Assembly (NCBI RefSeq): GCF_001653565.1
Contig: NZ_LYPB01000038.1
Span: forward strand, 1 to 51,052
Reading direction: 5' to 3'
Length of the DNA: 51,052 bases
DNA from: Paenibacillus oryzisoli
Lineage (GTDB): Bacteria; Bacillota; Bacilli; Paenibacillales; NBRC-103111
Below are positions 25,351-33,061 of the stretch, in pieces (the stretch's first letter is position 1; each line of letters begins with the position of its first letter). The position numbers and the translations under genes were made by a program. The notes under the pieces were generated by a model. It worked only from the letters and a program-made list of their open reading frames with translations. It ran no database searches and was not told the DNA's origin.

Positions 25351-26084
25351 GAGGATTCTTAGGCAAGGCATCTATGGTTAAAAAAATGGCAATGACCACA
25401 GCCGGAACTGTGCTTTTATCCACATTGCTCGTTACAACAGCCTGGGCTGCGGATGCTGGGGTAAAGCACACGGCTGAAGCCGACAGCTTGAACAAGCTGC
25501 AGCTGTTTCAAGGCACGGATCGCGGCTACGAGCTCGACCAGACGCTAACACGGGCGCAAGGCGCCACGATGCTGCTGCGTCTGTTCGGCTGGGAGACCAC
25601 CGCCGCGAATGCGCAAGGGCTGAGTTCGCCGTTCACGGATGTGCCGGCGACGCACTGGGCCGCGAAGTCCGTGGGCTTCGCGTTTAGTAAAGCGTTGGTG
25701 CACGGTGTCACCGACGTGTACTTTGCGCCGGATGCGAGCATCACCGGCGAGCAGTTCTTGGCGCTGACGCTGCGCGCGCTCGGCTATGCAGAGGCAGAGC
25801 CGCAGTCGGCTAGCGAACTTGCGGCGACAAGCGGCTTGCTCAGCGCGGATGAGGCGCAGCTGATCGCGCAGGGCGCAGTCTTTCGCCGCGACGAGATGGT
25901 CGCGGTGGCGTATCGCGCCATCCAGACCAAGCTCAAGGGCAGCACGCGCACGCTGCTGCAGAAGCTGGTCGAGGATGACAAAGCCGTGAGCGCCGAGGCC
26001 GCTGTGGCTAGCGGTCTTTACAAGGCCCCGAGCAGCGATCCGATGGATCAGATCGAAGATGCGATCCGCGATGCACTGAAATAA
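25347..26084 (+). CDS. Exported SLH-domain protein
   Basis: Protein of 245 residues. The signal peptide is within 1-35 (TTAGTVLLSTLLVTTAWAA). SLH-like repeats occupy about 45-200: LTRAQGATMLLRLFGW, PFTDVPATHWAAKSVGFAFSK, GEQFLALTLRALGYA, FRRDEMVAVAYRAI. A helical tail follows. The start at 25347 overlaps the preceding stop; a second ATG at 25371 (MVKKMAMTT) is also possible and gives a more usual signal peptide. From about 25480 the gene is far richer in G and C than its surroundings and rich in Ala. A terminator follows. Confidence 0.85.
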   Translation: MRGFLGKASMVKKMAMTTAGTVLLSTLLVTTAWAADAGVKHTAEADSLNKLQLFQGTDRGYELDQTLTRAQGATMLLRLFGWETTAANAQGLSSPFTDVPATHWAAKSVGFAFSKALVHGVTDVYFAPDASITGEQFLALTLRALGYAEAEPQSASELAATSGLLSADEAQLIAQGAVFRRDEMVAVAYRAIQTKLKGSTRTLLQKLVEDDKAVSAEAAVASGLYKAPSSDPMDQIEDAIRDALK

Positions 26085-26090
26085 CCAAGA

Positions 26091-26126
26091 AAATCCCGCC
26101 TAGCTGAAAAGCTGGGCGGGATTTTT
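26091..26126 (+). terminator. Terminator of the SLH gene at 25347
   Basis: aaatcccgcctagc, loop of six, gctgggcgggattt followed by T. It resembles the xylA terminator at 26766-26801. Confidence 0.9.
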
Positions 26127-26186
26127 GCTTGGTTGCTTGGTTGCTTGGTTGCTTGGTTGCTTGGTTGCTTGGTTGCTTGGTTGCTT
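26127..26186. repeat. 8-bp tandem repeat (gcttggtt)7
   Basis: Seven perfect copies from 26127 to 26182, then half a unit. It starts right after the terminator T-run and ends 29 bp before the four-unit element. Confidence 0.95.
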
Positions 26187-26215
26187 TTGCTTATCTCCCC
26201 TCGTTTCGGCGGTAC

Positions 26216-26401
26216 TTAACTGGAAAAACTACAGTTATTATCCCTCTAAATTGCTAGTTTAGAAGATTAGATGGAAAAACTACAGTTAAAAAAGCCAGTA
26301 TTGTGGGTTTCATGCGATTAGGACGACTTTAACTACATATTTTCCATTTATTTCGATTAAATTGGCATTTAGAGCAGAAATAACTACATGAAATCCAGCT
26401 A
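26216..26401. repeat. 186-bp four-unit dyad element, copy A
   Basis: 22-bp units start at 26216, 26267, 26329 and 26380, so steps are exactly 51, 62 and 51. Units 1-2 read (T)TA[AG][CA]TGGAAAAACTACAGTTA (split here: TTAGATGG + AAAAACTACAGTTA). Units 3-4 are in the opposite sense, for example TTAACTACATATTTTCCA. Spacers of 29, 40 and 29 bp differ from those of the other copies. The element lies between convergent terminators, with tandem repeats on both sides. Confidence 0.85.
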
Positions 26402-26625
26402 GTTAGTTTTTGGATACTAAGTGCGATCTAGTCGATGATCTTAGTGGATAAGGCTATCTAAGTCGTCGGCATCTCCAGCTTGCCGGTTACTCTAATTTGT
26501 TTCAGTGCTGGTTGAGCTGCCGATGAACAAGAGTGGAAATGTGATGGGGTGGTGGAGGGATGGATTACTGTGGTGGAAGTTTTAGCAGAAAGTGATGGGT
26601 CAGGCACATATGTGTAAAAAGTAGC

Positions 26626-26727
26626 TTCATGTTGTTCATGTTGTTCATGTTGTTCATGTTGTTCATGTTGTTCATGTTGTTCATGTTGTTCATGTTATTC
26701 TTGTTCTTGTTCTTGTTCTTGTTCTTG
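26626..26727. repeat. Adjacent 9-bp and 6-bp tandem repeats
   Basis: (ttcatgttg)7 at 26626-26688 with one variant unit (ttcatgtta) to 26697, then directly (ttcttg)5 at 26698-26727. The minus strand is open here and would encode an Asn/Met/Lys repeat, but there is no sign of a gene. The stretch 26402-26625 shows no other feature. Confidence 0.92.
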
Positions 26728-26765
26728 TATGTTGTAGTGATGAGTAGTAATGGTTTACTCAAAAA

Positions 26766-26801
26766 TCCCGCCCCAGCCAAAGGCTGAAGCGGGATTTTTG
26801 G
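26766..26801 (-). terminator. Terminator of xylA
   Basis: aaatcccgcttcagcc, short loop, ggctggggcgggattt on the minus strand, followed by T. Stem ends match the terminator at 26091. Confidence 0.88.
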
Positions 26802-26813
26802 GTGTAGAACAAA

Positions 26814-28133
26814 TTAAGCATTAATCAAATATTGATTCACAGTCGCCTTGATCAATTCCAAACGGCCGGATTGGTTCACGATCGGACCGTTGTTCGCAAG
26901 CGCATAAGCTTCAAGCGACTTGAAGTCTGCTTTGCCGGACACGATGTCAGCGCCGATGCCGGACTTGAAGGAGCCGTAGCGCGTATCAAGGATGTTATCG
27001 AATACTTTATCTTCGATCAATTTAGCTGCAACTTGCAAGCCGCGCGCGAATGCGTCCATACCAGCGATGTGTGCATACACAACGTCGATGGCTTCGAAAG
27101 AAGTACGGCGAACTTTCGCGTCGAAGTTCACACCGCCGCTGCCGATTCCGCCTTCGTTCAAAAGAATTTCGTACATCCCCATTGTTGTCGCGTACAGGTC
27201 AGTAGGGAACTCATCTGTATCCCAACCTAGCAACAAGTCACCTTGGTTCGCATCGATGGAGCCAAGAATGCCGTTAATGCGCGCTACACGAAGCTCGTGC
27301 TCGAACGTGTGACCAGCAAGCGTTGCATGGTTCGCTTCAAGATTTAATTTGAAGTATGGAAGCAGGTCGTATTTTTGCAAGAATGAAAGCGTTGTCGCTG
27401 CATCGAAATCGTATTGGTGCTTGGAAGGCTCTTTCGGTTTAGGCTCAATCAGGAATTGTCCTGTGTAGCCGATTTCTTTGGCATAATCAACGGCCATGTG
27501 CAGGAAGCGAGCAAGGTTGTCGAGTTCAAGACCAAGATCCGTGTTCAAAAGTGTTTCATAACCTTCGCGCCCGCCCCAGAACACGTAGTTTTCAGAGCCA
27601 AGTTCTTTGGCGTGGTCCAAAGCTTTCTTCACTTGTGCTGCTGCATAAGCAAAAACTTCTGCATTATTGGTAGTCGCAGCCCCGTGAACGAAGCGCGGGT
27701 TGGTGAACATGTTTGCTGTGTTCCACAGCAGCTTTTTGCCAGTGGAAGCCATTTTATCTTTGATTATGCCAACGATTTCATCAAGGAAGGCATTGGTTTC
27801 TTGCAGGGTGCTGCCTTCCGGCGCGATATCGCGATCGTGGAATGCGAAGTAGTCGACATCTAGAATGTGTAGAAGCTCGAAGCAAGCGTCAACGCGAGCT
27901 TTGGCCAGATCCAGACCGTCGTATTTGTCCCATGTACGAATATTCGTACCTGCACCGAATGGATCGGAGCCATTCGCGGAGAACGAGTGCCAGTAAGCGA
28001 CTGCGAAACGCATATGTTCACGCATTGTTTTGCCTAGGATGACTTGATCAGGGTTGTAAAATTTAAAGGAAAGTGGGTTCGTGGATGTTGGGCCCTCGTA
28101 TTTCACTTGTTGTACATTGTCAAAGTAGCTCAT
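26814..28133 (-). CDS. xylA: Xylose isomerase
   Basis: Enzyme of 439 residues converting D-xylose to D-xylulose. [13 protein letters not shown] carries the catalytic His/Asp pair (about 99-111). Metal ligands lie in [18 protein letters not shown] and [17 protein letters not shown], and the C-terminal part contains [10 protein letters not shown]. Length is normal for group II enzymes. GGAGG-like RBS before ATG. It is divergent from a ROK regulator with an XylR-type operator between them. No xylulokinase gene follows; a terminator comes 13 nt after the stop. Confidence 0.97.
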   Translation of the reverse strand: MSYFDNVQQVKYEGPTSTNPLSFKFYNPDQVILGKTMREHMRFAVAYWHSFSANGSDPFGAGTNIRTWDKYDGLDLAKARVDACFELLHILDVDYFAFHDRDIAPEGSTLQETNAFLDEIVGIIKDKMASTGKKLLWNTANMFTNPRFVHGAATTNNAEVFAYAAAQVKKALDHAKELGSENYVFWGGREGYETLLNTDLGLELDNLARFLHMAVDYAKEIGYTGQFLIEPKPKEPSKHQYDFDAATTLSFLQKYDLLPYFKLNLEANHATLAGHTFEHELRVARINGILGSIDANQGDLLLGWDTDEFPTDLYATTMGMYEILLNEGGIGSGGVNFDAKVRRTSFEAIDVVYAHIAGMDAFARGLQVAAKLIEDKVFDNILDTRYGSFKSGIGADIVSGKADFKSLEAYALANNGPIVNQSGRLELIKATVNQYLINA

Positions 28134-28195
28134 GAATTCAGCCTCCGTATAAATGAATGATAAGTGCTTATGAAGTCATCATAGCATCATTCCGA

Positions 28196-28222
28196 AAGTT
28201 TGTAAATTCATTAAACAAACTT
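28196..28222 (-). promoter_or_regulatory. XylR operator
   Basis: AAGTTTGT-N11-ACAAACTT, an 8-bp-arm dyad 63 bp upstream of xylA and 86 bp upstream of the ROK gene. It agrees with the AGTTTGTTT/AAACAAACT half-sites known for Firmicute XylR. Confidence 0.75.
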
Positions 28223-28307
28223 AGTTGGTGCGTGAAGGAGTCTTCTATGTTAGAATCATTTCCATAGTGATGACTCGCGGTATTTGTAAGCGGTATGGAG
28301 GATAATT

Positions 28308-29483
28308 ATGAAACAAACAGGCGACTTAAACCTCGTGAAAAAGATAAATAAAACGATCGTCTTGCATCATATCCGCACGGACTCGCCGATCTCTCGAGCT
28401 AAAATTGCTGAGATTACAGGGCTTACGAAAGCGACGGTGTCCAGTCTTGTGAACGAGCTTATCGAGAGCTCTCTTGCTCAGGAGATTGGTGCTGGGGAAT
28501 CGAGCGGCGGGCGCAAGCCGATGATGCTGCTATTCAACGGAACGGCGGGATATGCCATTGGCGTGGATCTTGGCGTGCACGATATGCTGGCTGTACTTAC
28601 CGATTTGACGGGGAAAGTGATTCGCGAGAAGCGAATCCAACATTACAATGAATCGGTAGAGCAGGTTACGAACCTACTCAAAGAGACGATTCGTGCCTTG
28701 ATTGAAACAGCGCCACAGAGTGTGTATGGTGTTATTGGTATTGGCCTCGGGGTGCCTGGCATCGTGGATGAGGAAGGGAATTTGTTGTTCGCCCCGAATT
28801 TAGGCTGGGAAAATGTGTCGTTGCAGAGCGAACTAGAAGCGGAATTCGGACTTCCTGTTGTGATAGATAATGAAGCGAACGCTGGGGCAGTTGGTGAGAA
28901 GCAATTCGGCGCGGGCAAAGATACGGCGAATCTGATTTATGTCTCTATCGGTATGGGGATCGGTGCGGGCATTATTATCAAAAACGAGCTGTACCGCGGC
29001 GCCACCGGTTTCTCCGGCGAGATCGGCCACATCTCGATTCAGCACGATGGTCCGAAGTGCCGCTGTGGCAGCTTAGGCTGTTGGGAGCTTTACGCATCGG
29101 AGCATGCTTTATTGGAACAAGCGGGGAGAGAGCTAGGACACGAAGTTGACCTGGAGTCTTTATTAACCAAAGCGGAGAGTGGCGACGCAGGGGTCATTCA
29201 GCTTTTTGAACGGCTGGGCTACTACCTTGGGGTCGGTGTTGTAAACATCATTAACGGGTATAATCCGGAATTTATTATTCTTGGCGGACGGTTAGCTGGT
29301 GGGGAGAAGTGGCTGATGAAGCCGCTGTTGGAACTGTTGAAGAAACGTTCGCTACCGCATCCGCGCAAGCAGTTGAAGGTGGAATTTTCAGAACTCGGGG
29401 ATCGTTCGACTGTGCTTGGGGCGGCGTCTTTTGCGGTGACGAAGTTCTTTGCATCGACGACGGTGTCGGTGGATCGGAGCTAA
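28308..29483 (+). CDS. xylR: ROK-family xylose repressor
   Basis: Protein of 391 residues: an N-terminal winged helix (about 10-70; SRAKIAEITGLTKATVSSLVNELIE) and a ROK domain with the glucokinase-like fold (about 80-380). The ROK zinc motif is present as CRCGSLGCWE after GEIGHISIQHDGPK. The gene is divergent from xylA over an XylR-type dyad, so the role of xylose-responsive repressor is well supported. Start ATG with GGAGG. Confidence 0.92.
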   Translation: MKQTGDLNLVKKINKTIVLHHIRTDSPISRAKIAEITGLTKATVSSLVNELIESSLAQEIGAGESSGGRKPMMLLFNGTAGYAIGVDLGVHDMLAVLTDLTGKVIREKRIQHYNESVEQVTNLLKETIRALIETAPQSVYGVIGIGLGVPGIVDEEGNLLFAPNLGWENVSLQSELEAEFGLPVVIDNEANAGAVGEKQFGAGKDTANLIYVSIGMGIGAGIIIKNELYRGATGFSGEIGHISIQHDGPKCRCGSLGCWELYASEHALLEQAGRELGHEVDLESLLTKAESGDAGVIQLFERLGYYLGVGVVNIINGYNPEFIILGGRLAGGEKWLMKPLLELLKKRSLPHPRKQLKVEFSELGDRSTVLGAASFAVTKFFASTTVSVDRS

Positions 29484-29626
29484 TCACATTACAAATGTGG
29501 GAGAAATGACATAACATGGCTTGTAAAGTTGTTGACTGATTCTCTGTCTTTTTTGTAAAATGGGAGAGGTCTGATTTAGAACGTGAGCGGCCTCATGAAT
29601 CTCATAGAAAAGGACGGGAACCAACG

Positions 29627-30136
29627 ATGTTTCTTCGTTCGCTTGTGATTTGCTGTTATCTGATGGGAGCTTATTGGGCATCCTATCACTTTCCATCACT
29701 GAAGATGGTCTTTTACCCGACGCTGGGTGCATTTAGTTTTCTTTTCATGCATCGTGTAGACAACATAAGAGAAATACGTCGCATTATTATCGGAGCCATT
29801 ATTGCGGTTACGATGGGCAGTCTTTTTTATACCATTAGCACAGGCGCTGTTTCCTTTTTCCTGACAGCCGTAGTGACAATTACACTCATTCAGTTTTTCA
29901 AATGGAATGCGGCGCCAATCTTGGCGGTTTCATTCATTCCTTATTTCGCTCATCCGGTTTCCATGTGGGCCTTGCCGATTGCCGTTTTCGTATCGCTAAC
30001 AGGATTGTTGATTTCTATTTGGCTTATTGGCAGAGTGGAGCAGTTGAATTGGTACGTAAGCTTGTCAGGCAAATTAACGCAAGTGCGACAGTTGATCCGG
30101 ACACCGCTCGTCGAACCGATGAAGAAAGAGCTATAG
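29627..30136 (+). CDS. Integral membrane protein of unknown function
   Basis: Protein of 169 residues with five likely transmembrane helices and a cytoplasmic C-terminus ending VEPMKKEL. The layout P-x-L-G-A-F-S-F-L-F after helix 2, then two helices and a final pair, faintly recalls HPP-family membrane proteins, some of which move nitrite, but the HPP motif itself is absent. I do not assign a function. It precedes the Crp/Fnr-like gene, separated by a terminator hairpin. Confidence 0.7.
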   Translation: MFLRSLVICCYLMGAYWASYHFPSLKMVFYPTLGAFSFLFMHRVDNIREIRRIIIGAIIAVTMGSLFYTISTGAVSFFLTAVVTITLIQFFKWNAAPILAVSFIPYFAHPVSMWALPIAVFVSLTGLLISIWLIGRVEQLNWYVSLSGKLTQVRQLIRTPLVEPMKKEL

Positions 30137-30160
30137 CACGTCTGCATTCGTGTGTAAATG

Positions 30161-30195
30161 AAAAAGCGATCAGCCGAAGGTGCTGTCGCTTTTTT
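30161..30195 (+). terminator. Terminator of the 29627 gene
   Basis: aaaaagcga-t-cagc pairs with gctg-tcgcttttt, followed by T. It lies 25 nt after the stop codon. Confidence 0.85.
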
Positions 30196-30217
30196 GCTCA
30201 TTAAAGGAGACTCATAG

Positions 30218-30721
30218 ATGAAACTGCACAAGGGAGAAATCTTATTCCGCCAAGGTGAGTCGGGCTCGCTATTCAGGCTGCATGAGGGGTTGTTGAAAAT
30301 CGTCCGTTCGCATGAAGACGGCAATACGACGCTCGTCAATATCATTGTGCCTGGTGAGACGATTCCGCATCATTCGTTGATTAGTCCAAGTGCCTACTAT
30401 GCAACAGCAATTGCGCTAGTGACGAGTAAGGTGGAGGTACTGCCAGCCAATCAGTGGTATGAGGACTTGGAGAGCAATCCAGAACACTATCGCACCATTG
30501 CGCGTCAATTGCAGGAGAAGCTGCGCATGATGCAGCAGCGGATTGACCAGCTGACAGCCGTTGCCCCAGCGGCAAAATTGCTGAAAATGGAGGCATGGTT
30601 CCAGAAGTATATCGGCACCTTGAAGCTGACCGACGTGCTTACGCAAGAGGAAATAGGACAGTTCATCGGGCTTCGTCGTGAAACCGTGAACCGGTTGTTG
30701 CGTGAAACAGGGAGAACGTGA
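30218..30721 (+). CDS. Short Crp/Fnr-family regulator
   Basis: Regulator of 167 residues, shorter than the usual 220-230. A truncated cyclic-nucleotide-binding-like barrel (about 1-80; KGEILFRQGESGSLFRLHEGLLKI) leads to a long dimer helix and a winged helix whose recognition part is LTQEEIGQFIGLRRETVNRLL. The E-T-V-x-R-L-L pattern is that of FNR-type proteins that read TGTGA half-sites. There is no Cys, so an Fe-S oxygen sensor is excluded. The only TGTGA-N6-TCACA site noticed lies upstream of hmp, 2.2 kb away, making hmp a candidate target. Confidence 0.87.
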   Translation: MKLHKGEILFRQGESGSLFRLHEGLLKIVRSHEDGNTTLVNIIVPGETIPHHSLISPSAYYATAIALVTSKVEVLPANQWYEDLESNPEHYRTIARQLQEKLRMMQQRIDQLTAVAPAAKLLKMEAWFQKYIGTLKLTDVLTQEEIGQFIGLRRETVNRLLRETGRT

Positions 30722-30919
30722 GCAGTAGGTGAGTGAAAAACCTTCTGAAATTTAGGGGCGCAGAGTTTCTATTTGTGATGCGTTTTCCCCTCTACATAAA
30801 AGAAACTAAACCCCTAGCATAACGGACAGCTCCTTTTTCACTAAATGAAATGAAGTGTATCCCTACACAAAGGGGAGGCACTCCTCTAGGCTTCACTCTA
30901 ACTGGTCCCAATTGGGTTT

Positions 30920-31285
30920 CAACAGCTGCTCAACAGCTGCGCAACAGCTCCGCAACAGCTCCGCAACTCCCCTGCTCCGCAACTCCCCTGCTCCGCAACT
31001 CCCCTGCTCCGCAACTCCCCTGCTCCGCAACTCCCCTGCTCCCTAGCTACTCTCAACTGCTCCTCCCCTGCTCCCTAGCTACACTCAACTACTGCTCAAC
31101 TACTGCTCAACTCCTGCTCAACTCCTCCATAGCTACTTCCAACTACTTCTAACTATTTCCCGACAGCTCCCCAACTCCATAGCTACTCTCAACTACTCCT
31201 CAACTACTCCTTAGCTACTCTCAACTACTCCGCAACTACTGCTCAACTCCTCCTTAGCTACTCCGCAACTACTCCCACCAACCAT
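30920..31285. repeat. Degenerate C/T-rich tandem repeats including a 16-bp unit x5
   Basis: (ccgcaactcccctgct)5, perfect, at 30961-31040, preceded by four caacagct-type units (30920-30960) and followed by decayed variants of caactact(g/c)ct to about 31285. Reading frames across it give only low-complexity peptides. The stretch 30722-30919 shows no gene. Confidence 0.9.
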
Positions 31286-31318
31286 CCCCCGAGCGTTCCG
31301 CCTCTCCCCTCTAACAAA

Positions 31319-31504
31319 TTAGATGGATTTTCTGCTGTTAAATGAGTGGAATTCAGCTCGAAAATTAGAATAGATGGATTATTTGTAGTTAATTTTAGTG
31401 GTTTAGCTCAAGCTTGCGAAAAGTAGCGAAAATACCTGTACAAAATCCAGTTAATCATCATATTTGCTCGAAATGAGCTCAATTAGATGGATATTTTCCA
31501 GTTA
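31319..31504. repeat. 186-bp four-unit dyad element, copy B
   Basis: Units at 31319, 31370, 31432 and 31483; steps 51, 62, 51, identical to copy A. Units 1-2: TTAGATGGATTTTCTGC..., ATAGATGGATTATTTG... ending GTTA. Unit 3 is in the opposite sense (CTGTACAAAATCCAGTTA). Unit 4 (TTAGATGGAT + ATTTTCCAGTTA) reads almost the same both ways. It lies between convergent genes, 34 bp after the tandem-repeat tract. Confidence 0.85.
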
Positions 31505-31552
31505 GTTAGACTCCCGTCCTGCGATGAGAGTTAGCCGCGCGGTCCTTAAACC

Positions 31553-31590
31553 AAACGGCCCTGTCGCATTATGCGAACAGAGCCGTTTTT
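31553..31590. terminator. Hairpin terminator downstream of hmp
   Basis: aaacggccctgtcgca pairs with tgcgaacagagccgttt; T-run on the plus side and a weaker one on the minus side. It is the only strong hairpin after the hmp stop. Confidence 0.7.
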
Positions 31591-31675
31591 GGATACTATC
31601 AGGTGCTCGCGTACATAAAATGTCTTACGCTAACTTGCAGCGTGGGATGCCATGGCGGATGAGCTCTGAATGTTT

Positions 31676-32893
31676 TTAGGAAAGAGCGCCAGCAGGTCCA
31701 AAGAATTCGTAATGACGATTTGCTTCCGGAACGCCCCAGGCGATCAGCGATTGGTTCACTGTTTTCATGAACGGTAACGGTCCGCAGAAGTAAAAACTGC
31801 CATCAGTAGTTGGCACAAGGCTCTGGATCCAAGGCAAATCGAGATAGCCCTCTTTGTGGAAGGCCTGCGCGCCTCGATCGTCAGATGTAGGTTGAGCATA
31901 GCACCAAGCAACTGTGACCTGAGGGTGTTCCTTAGCAAGTTGCTCGACTTCTGCACGGAGTGCGTGATGCTCGCCATTTTGAGTAGCGTGGATGAAAGTA
32001 ACTTTACGATCTGGCTGCGTAGTGACAAGTGCATGCAGCATACTCACCATGGGGGTGAGGCCCACACCACCGCTGAGCAGTGTAACAGGTCGTGTATCTG
32101 TTGAATCAAGGGTGAAGTCACCTGCTGGAGCGGAAAGCCAGACGACATCGCCTTCTTGGATCCCGTTGTGCAAATAGACGGATACCTTACCTGCCGGGAC
32201 AGCGGGGTTCGTGTCTTCGCGTTTAACTGATATCCGGTAGAACGGCTGACCCGATGTGTGGGAAAGGCTATACTGCCGAATGTGCGTGTGCTCATCGCCT
32301 GGGATTTGAACGCGGATACTGACATACTGCCCAGCTTCAAAAGCTGCAATCGGGCCTTGATCCTGCGGCGTTAGGTAAAATGAGGTGATGACGTCGCTTT
32401 CTCTATCTTTGCGAGCGATGACGAATGCTCTGAAGTCGGACCATCCCCCTGGTTGCAGTGCCGAATTCGTGTACATATCAGACTCAATACCAATGAAAGC
32501 ACTGGCGATGACTCCGTAGGCTTCAGCCCAAGCTCCGAGAATCTCATCTGTCGCGGCATCACCTAGGACTTCTTTAATCGCGGCTAACAAATGCTCTCCA
32601 ACGATGGGATATTGCTCTGGTTTTACACCTAGACTGCGATGCTTATGGGCAATTTGTTTGACAGCTGGCAAAATCATTTCTAATCGATCAATATGCAAGG
32701 CTGCTGCATAGACGGCGTTGGCGAGAGCGGTTTGTTGTCTGCCTTGTTTTTGATTAGCGTGATTGAATAGATTCAATAGCTCTGGGTGAGCTGTAAATAG
32801 TCTTTGGTAGAAACGTTTGGTTATCGCTACACCGTGAACTTCTAGGACTGGCACAGTGGATTTAATGATTTGGATCGTTTGTTCGCTTAGCAT
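31676..32893 (-). CDS. hmp: Flavohemoglobin (nitric oxide dioxygenase)
   Basis: Protein of 405 residues that oxidises NO to nitrate with O2 and NADH. The globin domain (1-137) has ITKRFYQRLF with distal Tyr and AHKHRSLGV with proximal His (about 85). The FAD domain (about 150-260) has RQYSLS, and the NAD domain ends the protein with LLSGGVGLTPMVSML and FYFCGPLPFM. Length and order are typical of Hmp. The promoter region carries a perfect FNR/CRP-type dyad suited to activation under low oxygen. It is divergent from the DHODH-like fusion gene. Confidence 0.96.
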   Translation of the reverse strand: MLSEQTIQIIKSTVPVLEVHGVAITKRFYQRLFTAHPELLNLFNHANQKQGRQQTALANAVYAAALHIDRLEMILPAVKQIAHKHRSLGVKPEQYPIVGEHLLAAIKEVLGDAATDEILGAWAEAYGVIASAFIGIESDMYTNSALQPGGWSDFRAFVIARKDRESDVITSFYLTPQDQGPIAAFEAGQYVSIRVQIPGDEHTHIRQYSLSHTSGQPFYRISVKREDTNPAVPAGKVSVYLHNGIQEGDVVWLSAPAGDFTLDSTDTRPVTLLSGGVGLTPMVSMLHALVTTQPDRKVTFIHATQNGEHHALRAEVEQLAKEHPQVTVAWCYAQPTSDDRGAQAFHKEGYLDLPWIQSLVPTTDGSFYFCGPLPFMKTVNQSLIAWGVPEANRHYEFFGPAGALS

Positions 32894-32934
32894 GAGGGAT
32901 CATCTCATTTCTATTAGAATGACTTTATGCCCTT

Positions 32935-32981
32935 AGTATAACGAATAAAGGAAGGGCACCCCTGTGATTAGAATCACAGGG
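32935..32981 (-). promoter_or_regulatory. hmp promoter with perfect FNR/CRP-type site
   Basis: TGTGATTAGAATCACA (core of a 10-bp-arm dyad, 32960-32981) matches the TGTGA-N6-TCACA site. On the minus strand -10 TATACT is at 32940-32935 and there is no -35 (AGGGGT). The predicted start near 32928 places the dyad centre at about -42, the class II activator position. The site is also about 70-90 bp upstream of the plus-strand fusion gene. Confidence 0.8.
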
Positions 32982-33061
32982 AATCGGAACAAAGTGTGTC
33001 TATGTGCACAGAGGCAGATACACGTTATACTGGATATATCATCCAAAAGAGGAGGCGGCCT

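Noticed and set aside
26216..26401. A CRISPR array, since 22-bp repeats alternate with 29-bp non-repeated spacers
   Set aside because: Only four units, the second pair inverted, a central gap of 40 bp, imperfect repeats, no cas genes, and the same geometry at other loci.
26565..26780. A minus-strand reading frame encoding an Asn/Met/Lys repeat
   Set aside because: It is the translation of the 9-bp and 6-bp tandem arrays and overlaps the xylA terminator; no RBS or conserved sequence.
30852..31152. Reading frames of up to 100 codons across the C/T-rich satellite
   Set aside because: Low-complexity output of the tandem repeats; no RBS; it lies between convergent genes.
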